Source of the DNA: Acidobacteriota bacterium
GTDB taxonomy: Bacteria > Acidobacteriota > Holophagae > Acanthopleuribacterales > Acanthopleuribacteraceae
NCBI GenBank assembly: GCA_030066195.1
Contig: JASJCB010000029.1
Span: 1 to 55,456, forward strand
DNA: 55,456 bases
Direction of reading: 5' to 3'
Shown here: one piece after another, positions 36,184 to 45,684 of the stretch
Layout: each line of letters begins with the position of its first letter
Numbering within the stretch: position 1 is the first letter of the stretch
The notes under the pieces: model-generated
What the model was told of the DNA's origin: nothing
Database searches by the model: none
The model's input: only the letters and a program-made list of their open reading frames with translations
Translations under genes and position numbers: made by a program

Positions 36184-37425
36184 ATGAGCCTGAGTTCCGA
36201 CCTGCGCGGCCTGAATCGAGGGATTGGTCCCGCCGTCCTTCGCGCCCATATTCGCCTGGCCCTGGCCTGTACCATCTTGTTCGGCATCGTCGTCCTGGGC
36301 GGCACGATCGCGGGCTTCCTGGCCGATCACCTGTTGGGCGGCGCGCCCGAGCAGGAGTTGCGCGTCGGTTTGAAAAAGAAGGACGTGGCCATCATCCGCA
36401 TGGCCGAACCGGGCGCCAAGACCTCGGTCGCCGCCGCCGATATGGACACCATGCGCGCCCTGCCCGGTGTGACTGATGTCTTCCCCGTCATCTATGGTAC
36501 CGAGCCGTCCCATATCTCCATCAACTTTATGGGCCAGGGCTTCAGCAGCGGCATGGTGGTCCAGGGCTTCGAGCCGGATTGGATTTCCGATGAGGTGGAT
36601 AGGGAACTACTCACCTGGCAGCCCGGAACCCCACTCCCCATTATCGTGAACACCCAGATCCTGGCCATTTACAACAACGCTTATTCCAAGTCGCGGGGCC
36701 TGCCGGAGTTATCGCCCAAGGCCCTGGAAGCGCCCATCATCAGCTTTACCTATGGCAAGGAACCCCAAAAAGAGGGCGACACCCCGCCCCGCAAGCTGTT
36801 CGCGAAAATCGTCGGCATGTCGTCCCGCGTGGCCCTGGGCGCCGCCGTTCCCGCCGGGGCTTTGAAAAAAATGCATACCGACCTGGGCAAAGCCGCGCCC
36901 GATCCCCTGGAAGCCATCCTGCGCGTGAGCGCCGATGCCGATACCGACCTGATCCGCGCCGAGGTGGAGGCCATGGGCTACACCATTAGGGAAGCGCATC
37001 CCCTGGCCCGGTTGCTACGTCAGGTCGAGGTGGTCGCCCGCACCGCCGGGTTGGTGCTGCTTGCCTGTATGTTGCTATTCACCCTGGCTTTGTTGGATGT
37101 GATCGTCAAGAACCTGCAACTGCTGAAAACGGAAAACTGCGCCCGAATGCTGAGCCGCGGCGCCCGCCCGGGTCGCCTGCGCCTGTTGTTGGCCCTGGAC
37201 CTTGCCTTGCCCTTCACCGCCGACCTGATCCTGGGCGCCCTGTTGGGTTACGTCGTTACCGCCCGGCTGACCGATCTGTGGTTATCCCCCCTGCTGGTTG
37301 AATTGACGGGGATTCCGATCACGCCGGTGTTCCCCGTGAAAGCCGCTCTGCTGCTTGCCCTGGGACTGATGCTCGCGGCCATGGGCGCGTTGATTCCGCG
37401 ACTCCGCTTCCACCTGACCGAATAG
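36184..37425 (+). CDS. FtsX/MacB-like ABC transporter permease, orphan
   Basis: 413 residues. One transmembrane helix near the N-terminus (about 25-50), a large extracytoplasmic domain (about 50-280, with VLGG... then DVFPVIYGTEPSHI), and three more helices (about 285-310, 335-365, 380-405). This is the type VII (MacB/LolC/FtsX) permease layout, which transmits mechanical force rather than transporting across the membrane. No ATPase partner is adjacent. CCCGGAGTTTGATCT precedes the ATG. Confidence 0.75.
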   Translation: MSLSSDLRGLNRGIGPAVLRAHIRLALACTILFGIVVLGGTIAGFLADHLLGGAPEQELRVGLKKKDVAIIRMAEPGAKTSVAAADMDTMRALPGVTDVFPVIYGTEPSHISINFMGQGFSSGMVVQGFEPDWISDEVDRELLTWQPGTPLPIIVNTQILAIYNNAYSKSRGLPELSPKALEAPIISFTYGKEPQKEGDTPPRKLFAKIVGMSSRVALGAAVPAGALKKMHTDLGKAAPDPLEAILRVSADADTDLIRAEVEAMGYTIREAHPLARLLRQVEVVARTAGLVLLACMLLFTLALLDVIVKNLQLLKTENCARMLSRGARPGRLRLLLALDLALPFTADLILGALLGYVVTARLTDLWLSPLLVELTGIPITPVFPVKAALLLALGLMLAAMGALIPRLRFHLTE

Positions 37426-37547
37426 ACGAACGTGAGATCCTCTATCTTTTTTTGCTTAATTGAATGCAAACTCTAAAAAAACACATGCGTCGGCCGATTA
37501 GAAAGGGGTAGACTTGTAACAAGACCTTCACAAAGGATGGATCGCCC

Positions 37548-37898
37548 GTGTTCTTAACCAATGAAGAAGGAAATATCCTAACCGTGACGCCGGAAATCGC
37601 CGTACTGGATGCACGGGTAGCCGCCGAATTCCGCGAGAAGTTTTCCGAGTTTGCCAACGGTGACCAGTTTATTCTCCTGGACCTGAGCAATGTCACTTTT
37701 ATGGACAGCAGCGGTCTGGCCGCGGTGGTCTATTGTTTTCAGATGACCGATATTCGTCGTCGGCTGGCCATTTGCAGTGCTACCAAACGAGTCATGCAGT
37801 TATTCAGTATGACGCGAATGGAAGACGTGGTCCATCTCTACCCGGACCATGAGGCGGCCGTAGCCGCCCTGGCCAAGGGCGAAATCCCTCAACCCTGA
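37548..37898 (+). CDS. STAS-domain protein (anti-anti-sigma factor-like)
   Basis: 116 residues, GTG start. FILLDLSNVTFMDSSGLAAVV is the STAS phosphorylation-site signature with Ser for the partner kinase. Such proteins (SpoIIAA/RsbV type) bind anti-sigma factors or regulate phosphatases and stressosomes. No kinase is adjacent. A second, more divergent STAS gene lies at 50946. An alternative role in lipid asymmetry (MlaB) is less likely, as no mla genes are near. Confidence 0.88.
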   Translation: MFLTNEEGNILTVTPEIAVLDARVAAEFREKFSEFANGDQFILLDLSNVTFMDSSGLAAVVYCFQMTDIRRRLAICSATKRVMQLFSMTRMEDVVHLYPDHEAAVAALAKGEIPQP

Positions 37899-37901
37899 TC
37901 G

Positions 37902-38447
37902 TCAGCGCGTGAAATGGGTATGCAGGTTGATGATGAACGGCTCAAAGTCTACGTACCACTCTTTGGGTCCCTTCCAAGCGCCCGCTTCCTCACGCGGATC
38001 CTTCAAGCGATTCAAATAGGCAATGACCTCGCGATGCTCGAACGGTAGATAACCCTGTCGAATCACTTCTTTCAATTTGAAATAACCGCGGAGCTTGAAG
38101 AACTCGTCACGACCGATGGTCTTGGGTATCCGCTGTATATCTTCCTTGACCACGTTCAATGAGAAACGACGCTTGAAATCTTCATAGACGTCTTTGAAGT
38201 TCCTCATCAGGATCTTCCATTGCGATCCCTCGATCTTTTTGAGTCCGTATTCCTGATAGATATCGATACCCGCCTTTTCCTCTTCCCGAGCAAACTCCCG
38301 GATCTTGCGCTTATCCAGATTGAAGTGGTCAGCGACCTTGGAAAGACCATACAGGCCGTCCTTGGCCAGGAGATCGTCCTCGGACCAGTTCGGGTCGATC
38401 TCTCGCGAAACTTCGTCGCTCTGAAAAAGCCTTGCCAGATCCACCAT
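37902..38447 (-). CDS. Hypothetical protein with helix-turn-helix-like segment
   Basis: 181 residues with a good ribosome binding site (CAGGAGGGATAA). Residues about 30-60 (LYGLSKVADHFNLDKRKIREFAREEE) fit a winged or helix-turn-helix DNA-recognition motif. The remainder is charged and aromatic, with LKEVIRQGYLPFEHREVIAYL. It may be a transcriptional regulator, but no effector domain or target is visible. Convergent with the STAS gene, only 3 bp apart. Confidence 0.65.
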   Translation of the reverse strand: MVDLARLFQSDEVSREIDPNWSEDDLLAKDGLYGLSKVADHFNLDKRKIREFAREEEKAGIDIYQEYGLKKIEGSQWKILMRNFKDVYEDFKRRFSLNVVKEDIQRIPKTIGRDEFFKLRGYFKLKEVIRQGYLPFEHREVIAYLNRLKDPREEAGAWKGPKEWYVDFEPFIINLHTHFTR

Positions 38448-38702
38448 TTATCCCTCCTGAAAACACCATGGTACAACTTTAACCATAGAACAAAAAATAT
38501 CGGTGTTGGAAATCATGAAGTGGGACGGTTGTACTCTATCTGCTATAACCCACGCCCCTATTGGGATTACTCAGATAGATGCCCCCTATTTACTTCAATC
38601 CTTAAGAGTATCATGTTCCATTTTGGAAGAACAGGAAAAGCGAAAGCAAGATTTTGTTGATGCAACAAAAAGCACTTGCCCAAGGGGTCGGGACGCCGGA
38701 TT

Positions 38703-40301
38703 TTACTCGATGTAACCCAGCGAGCGCATGGTTTCGATCTGCTCGGGAGAAAGGCCCTCGATGACGCCGGGGTCCAAGGTCTTGCCGCTGAGATAACGCT
38801 CCAGGAAGAGGAACAGGGCGTCGCGTTTCTCCTGTTGTTCCGATTGGAGGTTTGTCGTTTCGCCGGGGTCGGCGGCCAGGTCGTATAGTTCCGCCCGGAT
38901 GTTGTTGAAGTTGCGGGTCTGGATGAGTTTGTCACGGGACAACCACACGCTCAGGATGCGCGGGTCCTCGACGGGAATCTGCGGGCCGAAGAAGAAGGAT
39001 TCGGCGAACAGGGCCTTGTCCTTGCGGGCGGGGTCCATGAGATTGCGCCCGCGCCAGGTCTCGGGCGGCGTGAGACCCGTCAACGCGGCCAGGGTATCGG
39101 GCAGGTCCACCAGCGAGGCGGACCGGTCGTCGCGACCGGGTGCGATGCCCGGGCCGGCCATGGCCAGGGGGATACGCGTGGTTTCCTCATAAAGGGTGTC
39201 GGCGTGCAGCAGCCCGCCGTGTTCGCCGAACTCCTCGCCGTGATCCGAGGTCAGCGCAATGATCCAGTTCCCGGTCGCGAGTAGTTCCTCTAAGAGCGGC
39301 GCCAACTTCCGGTCCAGCCAGGCTACCTCGCCGGCGTAGAGGGCGGCCAGGCGGTCGTAGGTCTCCTGATCGCTGAACTTGCCGTCGTTGTCCAGCAGCC
39401 ATTGGGTATGCCCAAGACCTTGATCATCGGTCAATCCGCCGCGCGGCAGGTAGGGGCAGTGCACCTCGTAGGTGTGGAAGAAAACGAATTTAGGCGTCCG
39501 GGGCAAAGGGTCCAGCTGTTCGCGCAGTATTTCCAGGTTGGCTTCCAGCTTGGAAATGGAGGTGGGATCGCGATCCAGCATGGACGGGGCGTTTTCCAGG
39601 AAGCGGCTGAAACCCCGATAGAACCCGAAGGTGCCGGAGACATAGTTGCCCTCGGTCACGGCCAGGGTGTCGTAACCGGCCGACTGAAAGGCTTCGCCCA
39701 GGGTGGTCAGCTGCGCGGGAATTTGCTGGTTGGGCAGGCGGACCCCGTGACCGGCGGGATACTGTCCGGTGAGCATGGAGACATGGGCGGGCAGGGTCCA
39801 GGGCGTGGGCGTGTAGGCGTGATCGAAGATCAGGCCGCGTGACATCAGCCCGAAGGTTTGCGGCATGCGTTCCGCGTTGAAATGATCGGCGCGCAGGGTG
39901 TCGATGCTGACCAGCATCACATTGGGGCGTTTATCGCCGGAGCCCTGCTGGAACAGCCGGCCCACGCGCAGTTCTCCACTCGGCCAGGACAGGTTCAGGT
40001 CGGCGGCGGTGAGCCGGGTTTCGAGATGGGTCCAGCGACCGGGCGGCAGATCAAGGCTTGGGGTTTCGGCGCCTTCCAGGGTCAGGGTGATCGGTCGGGC
40101 GCTCGTATTGCCGATTTGCAGGGAAATGGTGCGGCCGGAGGTCAGCCCTTCATAGCGGTGTGGACTGGTGACGGCTTCAGAGGCAACCGTGTTCAAACCC
40201 AGCTTGACCGGCTTGGGCGAGGTCAGGGAGAAGTGGCGGCCGGACTCCGGTTTGCCGCACGCGGCCAGGAGAAGGATGCCGATGCAGAGAATGTATTTCA
40301 T
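38703..40301 (-). CDS. Sulfatase-like lipoprotein of the alkaline phosphatase superfamily
   Basis: 532 residues. Lipobox LLLAAC (Cys15). An N-terminal beta domain (about 20-125) precedes the catalytic domain: NVMLVSIDTLRADH binds metal, ALTSDHGEEFGEHG is the second metal site. The nucleophile motif reads TLPAHVSMLTG where true sulfatases have C/S-x-P-S/A-R: Thr takes the place of the Cys/Ser that becomes formylglycine. A hydrolase or transferase using Thr, as in phosphodiesterases of the same superfamily, is likelier than a sulfatase. It overlaps trmL by 4 bp (ATGA). Confidence 0.85.
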   Translation of the reverse strand: MKYILCIGILLLAACGKPESGRHFSLTSPKPVKLGLNTVASEAVTSPHRYEGLTSGRTISLQIGNTSARPITLTLEGAETPSLDLPPGRWTHLETRLTAADLNLSWPSGELRVGRLFQQGSGDKRPNVMLVSIDTLRADHFNAERMPQTFGLMSRGLIFDHAYTPTPWTLPAHVSMLTGQYPAGHGVRLPNQQIPAQLTTLGEAFQSAGYDTLAVTEGNYVSGTFGFYRGFSRFLENAPSMLDRDPTSISKLEANLEILREQLDPLPRTPKFVFFHTYEVHCPYLPRGGLTDDQGLGHTQWLLDNDGKFSDQETYDRLAALYAGEVAWLDRKLAPLLEELLATGNWIIALTSDHGEEFGEHGGLLHADTLYEETTRIPLAMAGPGIAPGRDDRSASLVDLPDTLAALTGLTPPETWRGRNLMDPARKDKALFAESFFFGPQIPVEDPRILSVWLSRDKLIQTRNFNNIRAELYDLAADPGETTNLQSEQQEKRDALFLFLERYLSGKTLDPGVIEGLSPEQIETMRSLGYIE

Positions 40302-40786
40302 GACTGGGAAAACCCTCCGGTTATTTGGCGCATCGCTTCATAGGCAACGATCCCGGCTGAAACGGCCAGGTTATGACTGCGAATATTGCCGTACATGGGA
40401 ATGGTGTAGGTGCGCTCGGCGTTGGCCCGCAACAGATCTTCCGACATGCCCCTGGTTTCCTTGCCGAATAGCAGCAGGTCTCCCCGCTTGTAACGTGCGG
40501 CGGTATAGGGTTGTTGCGTTTTGGTGGTGAAGTAATAGAAACGCTTGGGGTCGGCGATCAGGTCGTAAAGGGCCTGTAGATCGGGCAGGGTTTGCCATTC
40601 CAGGTAGGACCAATAATCCAGGCCGGCGCGCCGCAGGTACTTGTCTTCCAGGGAAAACCCCAGGGGTTCGATCAAGGTAAGCGTGGCGCGTAGCCCCACG
40701 CATAAGCGCCCGATGGCGCCGGTATTGCCGGGAATTTCCGGTTCCACCAACACCAGGTTCAACCCCTTGTCATAATCCAAAGCCAT
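40298..40786 (-). CDS. trmL: tRNA (cytidine/uridine-34 2'-O)-methyltransferase
   Basis: 162 residues from ATG 40786, which follows GGAGGGCCGGGT. SPOUT fold with LNLVLVEPEIPGNTGAIGRLC at the start, LLFGKETRGM in motif 2 and IPMYGNIRSHNLAVSAGI in motif 3, as in TrmL (YibK, 157 aa). It methylates the ribose of nucleotide 34 in tRNA-Leu isoacceptors using SAM bound in the trefoil knot. It is translationally coupled to the downstream sulfatase-like gene. Confidence 0.95.
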   Translation of the reverse strand: MALDYDKGLNLVLVEPEIPGNTGAIGRLCVGLRATLTLIEPLGFSLEDKYLRRAGLDYWSYLEWQTLPDLQALYDLIADPKRFYYFTTKTQQPYTAARYKRGDLLLFGKETRGMSEDLLRANAERTYTIPMYGNIRSHNLAVSAGIVAYEAMRQITGGFSQS

Positions 40787-41044
40787 ACCCGGCCCTCCTT
40801 CAAGCCGCCACATTGTAACCCGCCGCAAGACATAAGGCGAATGAAACCGGGTAATACTCTCATGGACTCTCATGCATGGGGCAGGGCTTGACTTTTACCT
40901 CTTAAGCTCGCACAATGATATGGACCATTTATCGGTGCCTCTCTTCTTGGCCGTTTCCCATTCACCGCCTTTTGTCTCCATTCCGGGGCCAGGTAAGTCG
41001 GACAAATGGAGAGGGCGCACCAACACCACCCAGGAGGGTTCTCT

Positions 41045-42793
41045 ATGCCGGGCAAAAGCACCTTGGGTTTGCTTCTCCTTTTGTGGCTGTCAACCGCGGC
41101 CATGGTTATCGGTGCGGATAATTCCCGCCTGGAAGTGGTGTTCAAGCCTTTGGAAGCAGACCTGGTAAGCTGCCGGATCGGTTGGGAGCTGCCGAAAGAA
41201 TTATTGCAGACAGGCACGCCTTTCGACGCCGACAACCCCCTGCGCCTGGAAGGTGAGGTAGCCGGCCGCGAAGCTTCATCATTTCGCTTTCATTTCTTTC
41301 CGAATTTGGCAGAAGACACCATATGGCTCCGTTTCGAACGATACATGCAACCCGGTGAAACGCCCCTTGCCCTGAAACTGTTCCAGGGAGAGCGACTGTT
41401 GACCCAAACCGGCAAACGGTTGGCCGTCCCCAATCTACCGGAGGGCAAGGCCTCCCACGAAATCTTTATCCGCTTGACCGAGGAACAGGCGCTGTACCAG
41501 GGCAAATCCTACTTCGAGGTAGACACGCGCGGCAGCGATATTGCCGCGGTGCGCTACGTCTTGGACGGCGTGGAAGTGGGTCGAGCCGTCAAGCCGCCTT
41601 ATCGTTCCCGCCTGAAACTGGGCCGTCCGCGCGTCATGAAGCTGAGCGCGGAGGCGTTGGCCGATGACGGTTCGGTTCTGGCGCGCGATACGGTCCAGTT
41701 GAATGCGGGTCCCTATGCCTTCGATGTGCGTTTGGTTGAGCCCATGCCCGACAAACCCTATCGCGATGCGGTGCGCGCCCGCGCCCGGGTCCGGCCGCCG
41801 CTGGGGCTGAATGTGAAAAGCGTTGATTTCATGCTGGAAGACCAGCCCGTCGCCACCCTGTTCAGCGAACCCTACAGCCTGATCATGGAGATCCCGGACG
41901 GTATGGTCAACCTGCGCGTGGTGGGTCATGTCGACCGGCGCACCGTGGCCGAGGACACTGTTCTGCTCAACCCGCCGCCGGGGCTTCAGCGTTTGGAAGT
42001 TCGCAATATCGACCTGTACATCACCGTGGAAGATAAAGACGGCGATTACCTGGAGTTCCTGGAGCAGAAAGACTTTCAAGTCTTCGAGAACGATGAACCG
42101 GTGGCGATTCAGGAGTTCATGCCCGGCGAGGACCGCTCGTTGCACATGGCCTTTTTGGTGGATATTTCCGGGAGTATGGCCGACTATATCCCCAATCTGG
42201 TGGACGGCGGAAGAGACGTGGTGGAGAAACTGCTGGGACCCGGCGACCGGGTTTCCCTGTCCCTGTTCAGCCAGAAGCAGGCGTTGCTGACCAGTTTTAC
42301 CAGCAGCAAATACCGCTTCTTCTCGGGTCTGAACGAGTTGGAGCGTGAGGCCAATCAGCCCGGCAACACGGCCTTCTACGACGGCATCATCACGGCCCTG
42401 TACGACCTGAGCGGCATCGAGGGCCGCCGTGCCCTGCTCATCTTCAGCGACGGTATGGACAACGCCAGCCGCTTTTCGCGCAAAGATGTCATGACCTTCG
42501 CCAGACAGGCGGGGGTTCGTTTCTACATCTTCCACACCCTACCGGCGGGTATGCGCGGCCGAGACGCCTGGCTTTCCCGTCTGGCCGAGGAAACCGGCGG
42601 CGGCTACTACAACATCAACAATCCGGTAGCCCTGGAACTGTTCTACGAAAAAATCACCAAGGACCTGTCCAGCCAATACCTGATACGCTACCAGGCCGGT
42701 CGGGAACCGGGCGACCAGGAATGCCGTCAAATCAGGGTAGAAGTCTCGGAAAAGAACGCAAAAGTACGCACCATGACAGGCTATTGCCCTTAG
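41045..42793 (+). CDS. Secreted von Willebrand factor A domain protein
   Basis: 582 residues from ATG 41045, preceded by CCCAGGAGGGTTCTCT. Signal peptide (STLGLLLLLWLSTAAMVIGA). Beta-rich N-terminal half, then a VWFA domain from about 375 with MIDAS motif MAFLVDISGSMADY (Asp-x-Ser-x-Ser) and later TAFYDGI and IFSDGMDNAS. This matches the VWFA-related family frequent in Acidobacteria (several paralogs per genome). Likely metal-dependent adhesion or complex assembly in the periplasm; exact role unknown. Confidence 0.9.
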   Translation: MPGKSTLGLLLLLWLSTAAMVIGADNSRLEVVFKPLEADLVSCRIGWELPKELLQTGTPFDADNPLRLEGEVAGREASSFRFHFFPNLAEDTIWLRFERYMQPGETPLALKLFQGERLLTQTGKRLAVPNLPEGKASHEIFIRLTEEQALYQGKSYFEVDTRGSDIAAVRYVLDGVEVGRAVKPPYRSRLKLGRPRVMKLSAEALADDGSVLARDTVQLNAGPYAFDVRLVEPMPDKPYRDAVRARARVRPPLGLNVKSVDFMLEDQPVATLFSEPYSLIMEIPDGMVNLRVVGHVDRRTVAEDTVLLNPPPGLQRLEVRNIDLYITVEDKDGDYLEFLEQKDFQVFENDEPVAIQEFMPGEDRSLHMAFLVDISGSMADYIPNLVDGGRDVVEKLLGPGDRVSLSLFSQKQALLTSFTSSKYRFFSGLNELEREANQPGNTAFYDGIITALYDLSGIEGRRALLIFSDGMDNASRFSRKDVMTFARQAGVRFYIFHTLPAGMRGRDAWLSRLAEETGGGYYNINNPVALELFYEKITKDLSSQYLIRYQAGREPGDQECRQIRVEVSEKNAKVRTMTGYCP

Positions 42794-42877
42794 CTCAGGC
42801 TCTGAACGGCCGATCGTCAAGCTGTATTGCTATTTTTTCAGCGCTTACTTGAATGGTGGTCCGTTATCCACGTGAAC

Positions 42878-43378
42878 TCAGGACTGTCCTGCCTTTTTCA
42901 TGAACTCGGGCAGGGAATCATCGGTGCCGGGTAATTGCTTCCAAGCGTCATCTCCCGGATAACAGCGCAGCATGCGCGCCCAATGGCTCAGGATCTCCTG
43001 ACTGCCGGTGGACATCTGCATGTTGAAACCCCAACCAACCTGGTTCTCGGTCAAAACGCCGGTAGCCGTAACCGCGGCCGATGCGCCTCTGTCCTGTTTG
43101 GGGACAAAGGTGATCTGAGCCCGACCGTCAGGCAGAACACTGCCTTGAAGATACATGCCGACGGGCGTTTGATGGCTGCTGCCGCTTGATTCGGGATAGG
43201 TCAAAACACCGATCGTTCCCCAGAAGTAACCCAGTTCGTAGGCGCTGATGTGCCAAACAGTCTGATCCACCATCCACTGGTGTTGGCCCGAGCCTGGGTC
43301 CAGTTGCAAGGCCGGAAGAAAGGGCTCGGGAACATACCAGAAGGTATCTGCCAGCCAGTTCCACTTCGAGACATCCAT
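42878..43378 (-). CDS. Hypothetical protein
   Basis: 166 residues with an excellent ribosome binding site (ACAAGGAGGCTACC). No signal peptide; many Trp and Gln (WNWLADTFWYVPEPF). Predicted beta-rich single domain (MYLQGSVLPDGRAQITFVP), with a helical C-terminus. The pattern recalls small lipocalin-like or DUF1579-like proteins, but I cannot assign it. Monocistronic. Confidence 0.65.
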   Translation of the reverse strand: MDVSKWNWLADTFWYVPEPFLPALQLDPGSGQHQWMVDQTVWHISAYELGYFWGTIGVLTYPESSGSSHQTPVGMYLQGSVLPDGRAQITFVPKQDRGASAAVTATGVLTENQVGWGFNMQMSTGSQEILSHWARMLRCYPGDDAWKQLPGTDDSLPEFMKKAGQS

Positions 43379-43506
43379 GGTAGCCTCCTTGTATCGGTGA
43401 TACTTTATTGTACACCCATCTTGGCACTACATTCCCTACAGCTTCGGCATCAGGCAGTCATATGTCTTTGTTGAACCATCACCGGGTTTGCGTATTTAGC
43501 AAATGA

Positions 43507-44241
43507 CTACTTAGCGGTTGCGCGATCTCGGTGGATTTTTTCGGCCAGGTCACCGATATCGTGGAAACGAGGACAGTCGGCCCCGGTCCAATCGTCGAAG
43601 GGGTCAACCAGTGCTCCGATCACGCCCGCCGCTCTGGCGCCCGCTACATCCACATGGTACAGGTCGCCGATGTGGAGCGTGGTTTCAGCCGCTGCCCCGG
43701 TACGCTCCAGGGCGTAGGTAAACAGCCTCGGATCGGGTTTTTCGAAACCGGCCAGGTGACTGTCGACCACGTCGTCGACCATGTGGTCGATACCTACCGC
43801 CTCCAGGCTTTTGCGGGCAGTGCCGTCGGAATTACTGACCACAATGCATTGCAGGCCCATGTCGCGCAGGGCAGTCAGGCCCTCGGGCACACCGGCGATG
43901 GGTCGGCACCAGAGTTCGTGGTTTCTGCCGTGAGCTTGCAACAGCGGCAGGCTCTTATGGACGACCGCTTCCAGATCGTGACCGTTGCGTACGGGTTCCG
44001 GCAGGCCCTGGAGCGCGGTCAGCAGATAGAAGACAAAGGTGTCCCGCACCTCGGTCGAGCCGCCGTCGTTCAGCCAATGGGAAACGCGAGGCCTGGCTGC
44101 TGCCTCCGCCCGACCGAATTCTTCGGGTGTACAGGTGAGCCCGGATTGGGCCAAATCCATGCAAATCCGCTCGTAATCCATGGTGATGAGGGTATTCCCG
44201 GCATCCAGAAATATAGTTTTCAGGTGAGCGAGATGAGTCAT
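43507..44241 (-). CDS. HAD-superfamily hydrolase
   Basis: 244 residues from ATG 44241 (ACGGAGGCTGTTGT in front). Motif I is IFLDAGNTLITMD with the nucleophilic Asp but Gly-Asn where the second Asp is usual, motif II VVSNSDG, motif III Lys in GFEKPDPRLF and motif IV IGDLYHVD. A helical cap sits between motifs I and II. Related to HDHD3-like phosphatases; the substrate is unknown. Confidence 0.9.
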   Translation of the reverse strand: MTHLAHLKTIFLDAGNTLITMDYERICMDLAQSGLTCTPEEFGRAEAAARPRVSHWLNDGGSTEVRDTFVFYLLTALQGLPEPVRNGHDLEAVVHKSLPLLQAHGRNHELWCRPIAGVPEGLTALRDMGLQCIVVSNSDGTARKSLEAVGIDHMVDDVVDSHLAGFEKPDPRLFTYALERTGAAAETTLHIGDLYHVDVAGARAAGVIGALVDPFDDWTGADCPRFHDIGDLAEKIHRDRATAK

Positions 44242-44401
44242 ACAACAGCCTCCGTGCCGCATTAGCATAACGCGTTGACCGTGAGGCGGGTGTTATATTT
44301 GCGGGTGAGAGGCCGCGGTGAGGCTTGGGAGGCATCGAACGATGTGCCGGAAAACGAGGGCGCCGCGACCTCCTCGGTTGGTGTTTTCGTTGGTTCAGTG
44401 A

Positions 44402-44647
44402 TTAGCGGGAGCCGTCGTCAGGGCAGCCGCCGCAAGTGCAGTATTCGTGGGTGGCGCAGGCATGCAGGCAGCTTCTTGCCATGCTGTCGGGACCCTCGGT
44501 CAGCTTGATGATGTCGGTGATATCGATGACCACGTCCGTTAGCTGGCCGATCACGTTGCCGGCCAGAATGTCCTCGCGCTGTCGACGCGTATAGGTAGTG
44601 GTGAAACTGGTAACTTTGAGGTCAGTCAGACTTAGTTTTTTACGCAT
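44402..44647 (-). CDS. Putative RiPP precursor peptide
   Basis: 81 residues from ATG 44647, preceded by GGGAGGAGTTTCC. The N-terminus MRKKLSLTDLKVTSFTTT looks like the leader shared by pinensin-like lanthipeptide and related natural-product precursors (LSLxxLKVxSF). A mid region (QLTDVVIDITDIIKLTEG) is followed by a Cys-rich core (SCLHACATHEYCTCGGCPDDGSR, five Cys with Ser/Thr near by). No modifying enzyme (LanB/LanC, radical SAM, YcaO) or exporter lies within the window, so maturation enzymes would have to be encoded elsewhere. Alternatively a small Cys-rich metal-binding protein. Confidence 0.7.
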   Translation of the reverse strand: MRKKLSLTDLKVTSFTTTYTRRQREDILAGNVIGQLTDVVIDITDIIKLTEGPDSMARSCLHACATHEYCTCGGCPDDGSR

Positions 44648-44790
44648 GGAAACTCCTCCCGTTTTGCGTATTCGGTATATAAATCGGTGATGAATCATCA
44701 TCGGGTACGGTTACCAGTCTAAACGCTTTTCAGAAATGCGGCAAGATGCGGGCATCTCCGCGGGGGATCGCCAAAGTCGCGGATCGTAGT

Positions 44791-45384
44791 TTAGGGTTGT
44801 AGTGGAATGAGGTGAGCGGAATCCAACTCGCTGAGGAAGTTGAAGAGGTCGGTAGCATCGTCAGTAGGATAGGCCAGAACAGCCGCCACCATGCTATCCA
44901 CGGCATTCATCAGATGGATGTGGTACTCCCTTTCGGGGCGGCCCAGTTGAGCCAGGGCGTCATGAACCGATGAGAGGAAATCATATCCCATGGTGAGGTA
45001 GAACTTCTCGAAAAATCCTGCAAAACCGGCCATGATTGCCGCATCATCCAACTTGTCCATATTTTTGAGGATATTGGTCGTTTTGCCGATGGTCATTTCC
45101 ATTTCAAAGGGCGTGCCGTTTTCCGGGTCCCGCCATACAAGAATCCATCCCTTTATCTCGGGTAGTTCAACCACATCCAGATGATAATCTTCAGCGAATG
45201 ATCTCGGGTGAAAGCGCCAGGTCAAGATGTCATCCCCATTACTATCGGAGAAGGTGATATTGACATGCGGCAAGGTGTCTCCGCCGCCACCATCTTCCTC
45301 ATCTTCTACCTGAGCGGTCATACCCTGTGCGAGTACGGGTAGACCCAACAAGAGTGTAAAGTTAATCCAATATTTGAGCGACAT
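44791..45384 (-). CDS. Secreted hypothetical protein
   Basis: 197 residues. Signal peptide (MSLKYWINFTLLLGLPVLAQG), ribosome binding site AAGGAGAACTCC. The mature part has an acidic Gly-rich linker (VEDEEDGGGGD) and a mixed domain with a helical C-terminal half (KFYLTMGYDFLSSVHDALAQL). No Cys pairs or catalytic motif. No family recognised. It lies 143 bp upstream of the RiPP-like gene on the same strand, possibly in one transcript. Confidence 0.65.
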   Translation of the reverse strand: MSLKYWINFTLLLGLPVLAQGMTAQVEDEEDGGGGDTLPHVNITFSDSNGDDILTWRFHPRSFAEDYHLDVVELPEIKGWILVWRDPENGTPFEMEMTIGKTTNILKNMDKLDDAAIMAGFAGFFEKFYLTMGYDFLSSVHDALAQLGRPEREYHIHLMNAVDSMVAAVLAYPTDDATDLFNFLSELDSAHLIPLQP

Positions 45385-45684
45385 GGAGTTCTCCTTATAA
45401 TGACTGAGGTTACGGTGGGAATGACCCGATCACCGCCTGACGGCAAGGGTCATATCGGGAATATTGATTCGTTAAGGTGTTACACATTAGTTAGGGTGTA
45501 AGCCGAGAGCTTTTCTTAACTCACCAAAACAACGCACCAAAACTTTTGAGAACAGGTCAAAAAAAATCGAGATGAGAAATCAGCCGTTGGATCATTCAGT
45601 CTTCGGGGGGCGGCGATTGGGAGACGGGTTCGATGAACCGCCTGGTTTATCATGTTTTCCGGCATAAGCCTGGAACGGTCGTCT
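45385..45684. other. Intergenic region, nothing recognised
   Basis: No open frame with a ribosome site, no repeat and no clear terminator. It separates two minus-strand genes and presumably carries the promoter of the gene that starts at 45384. Confidence 0.3.
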
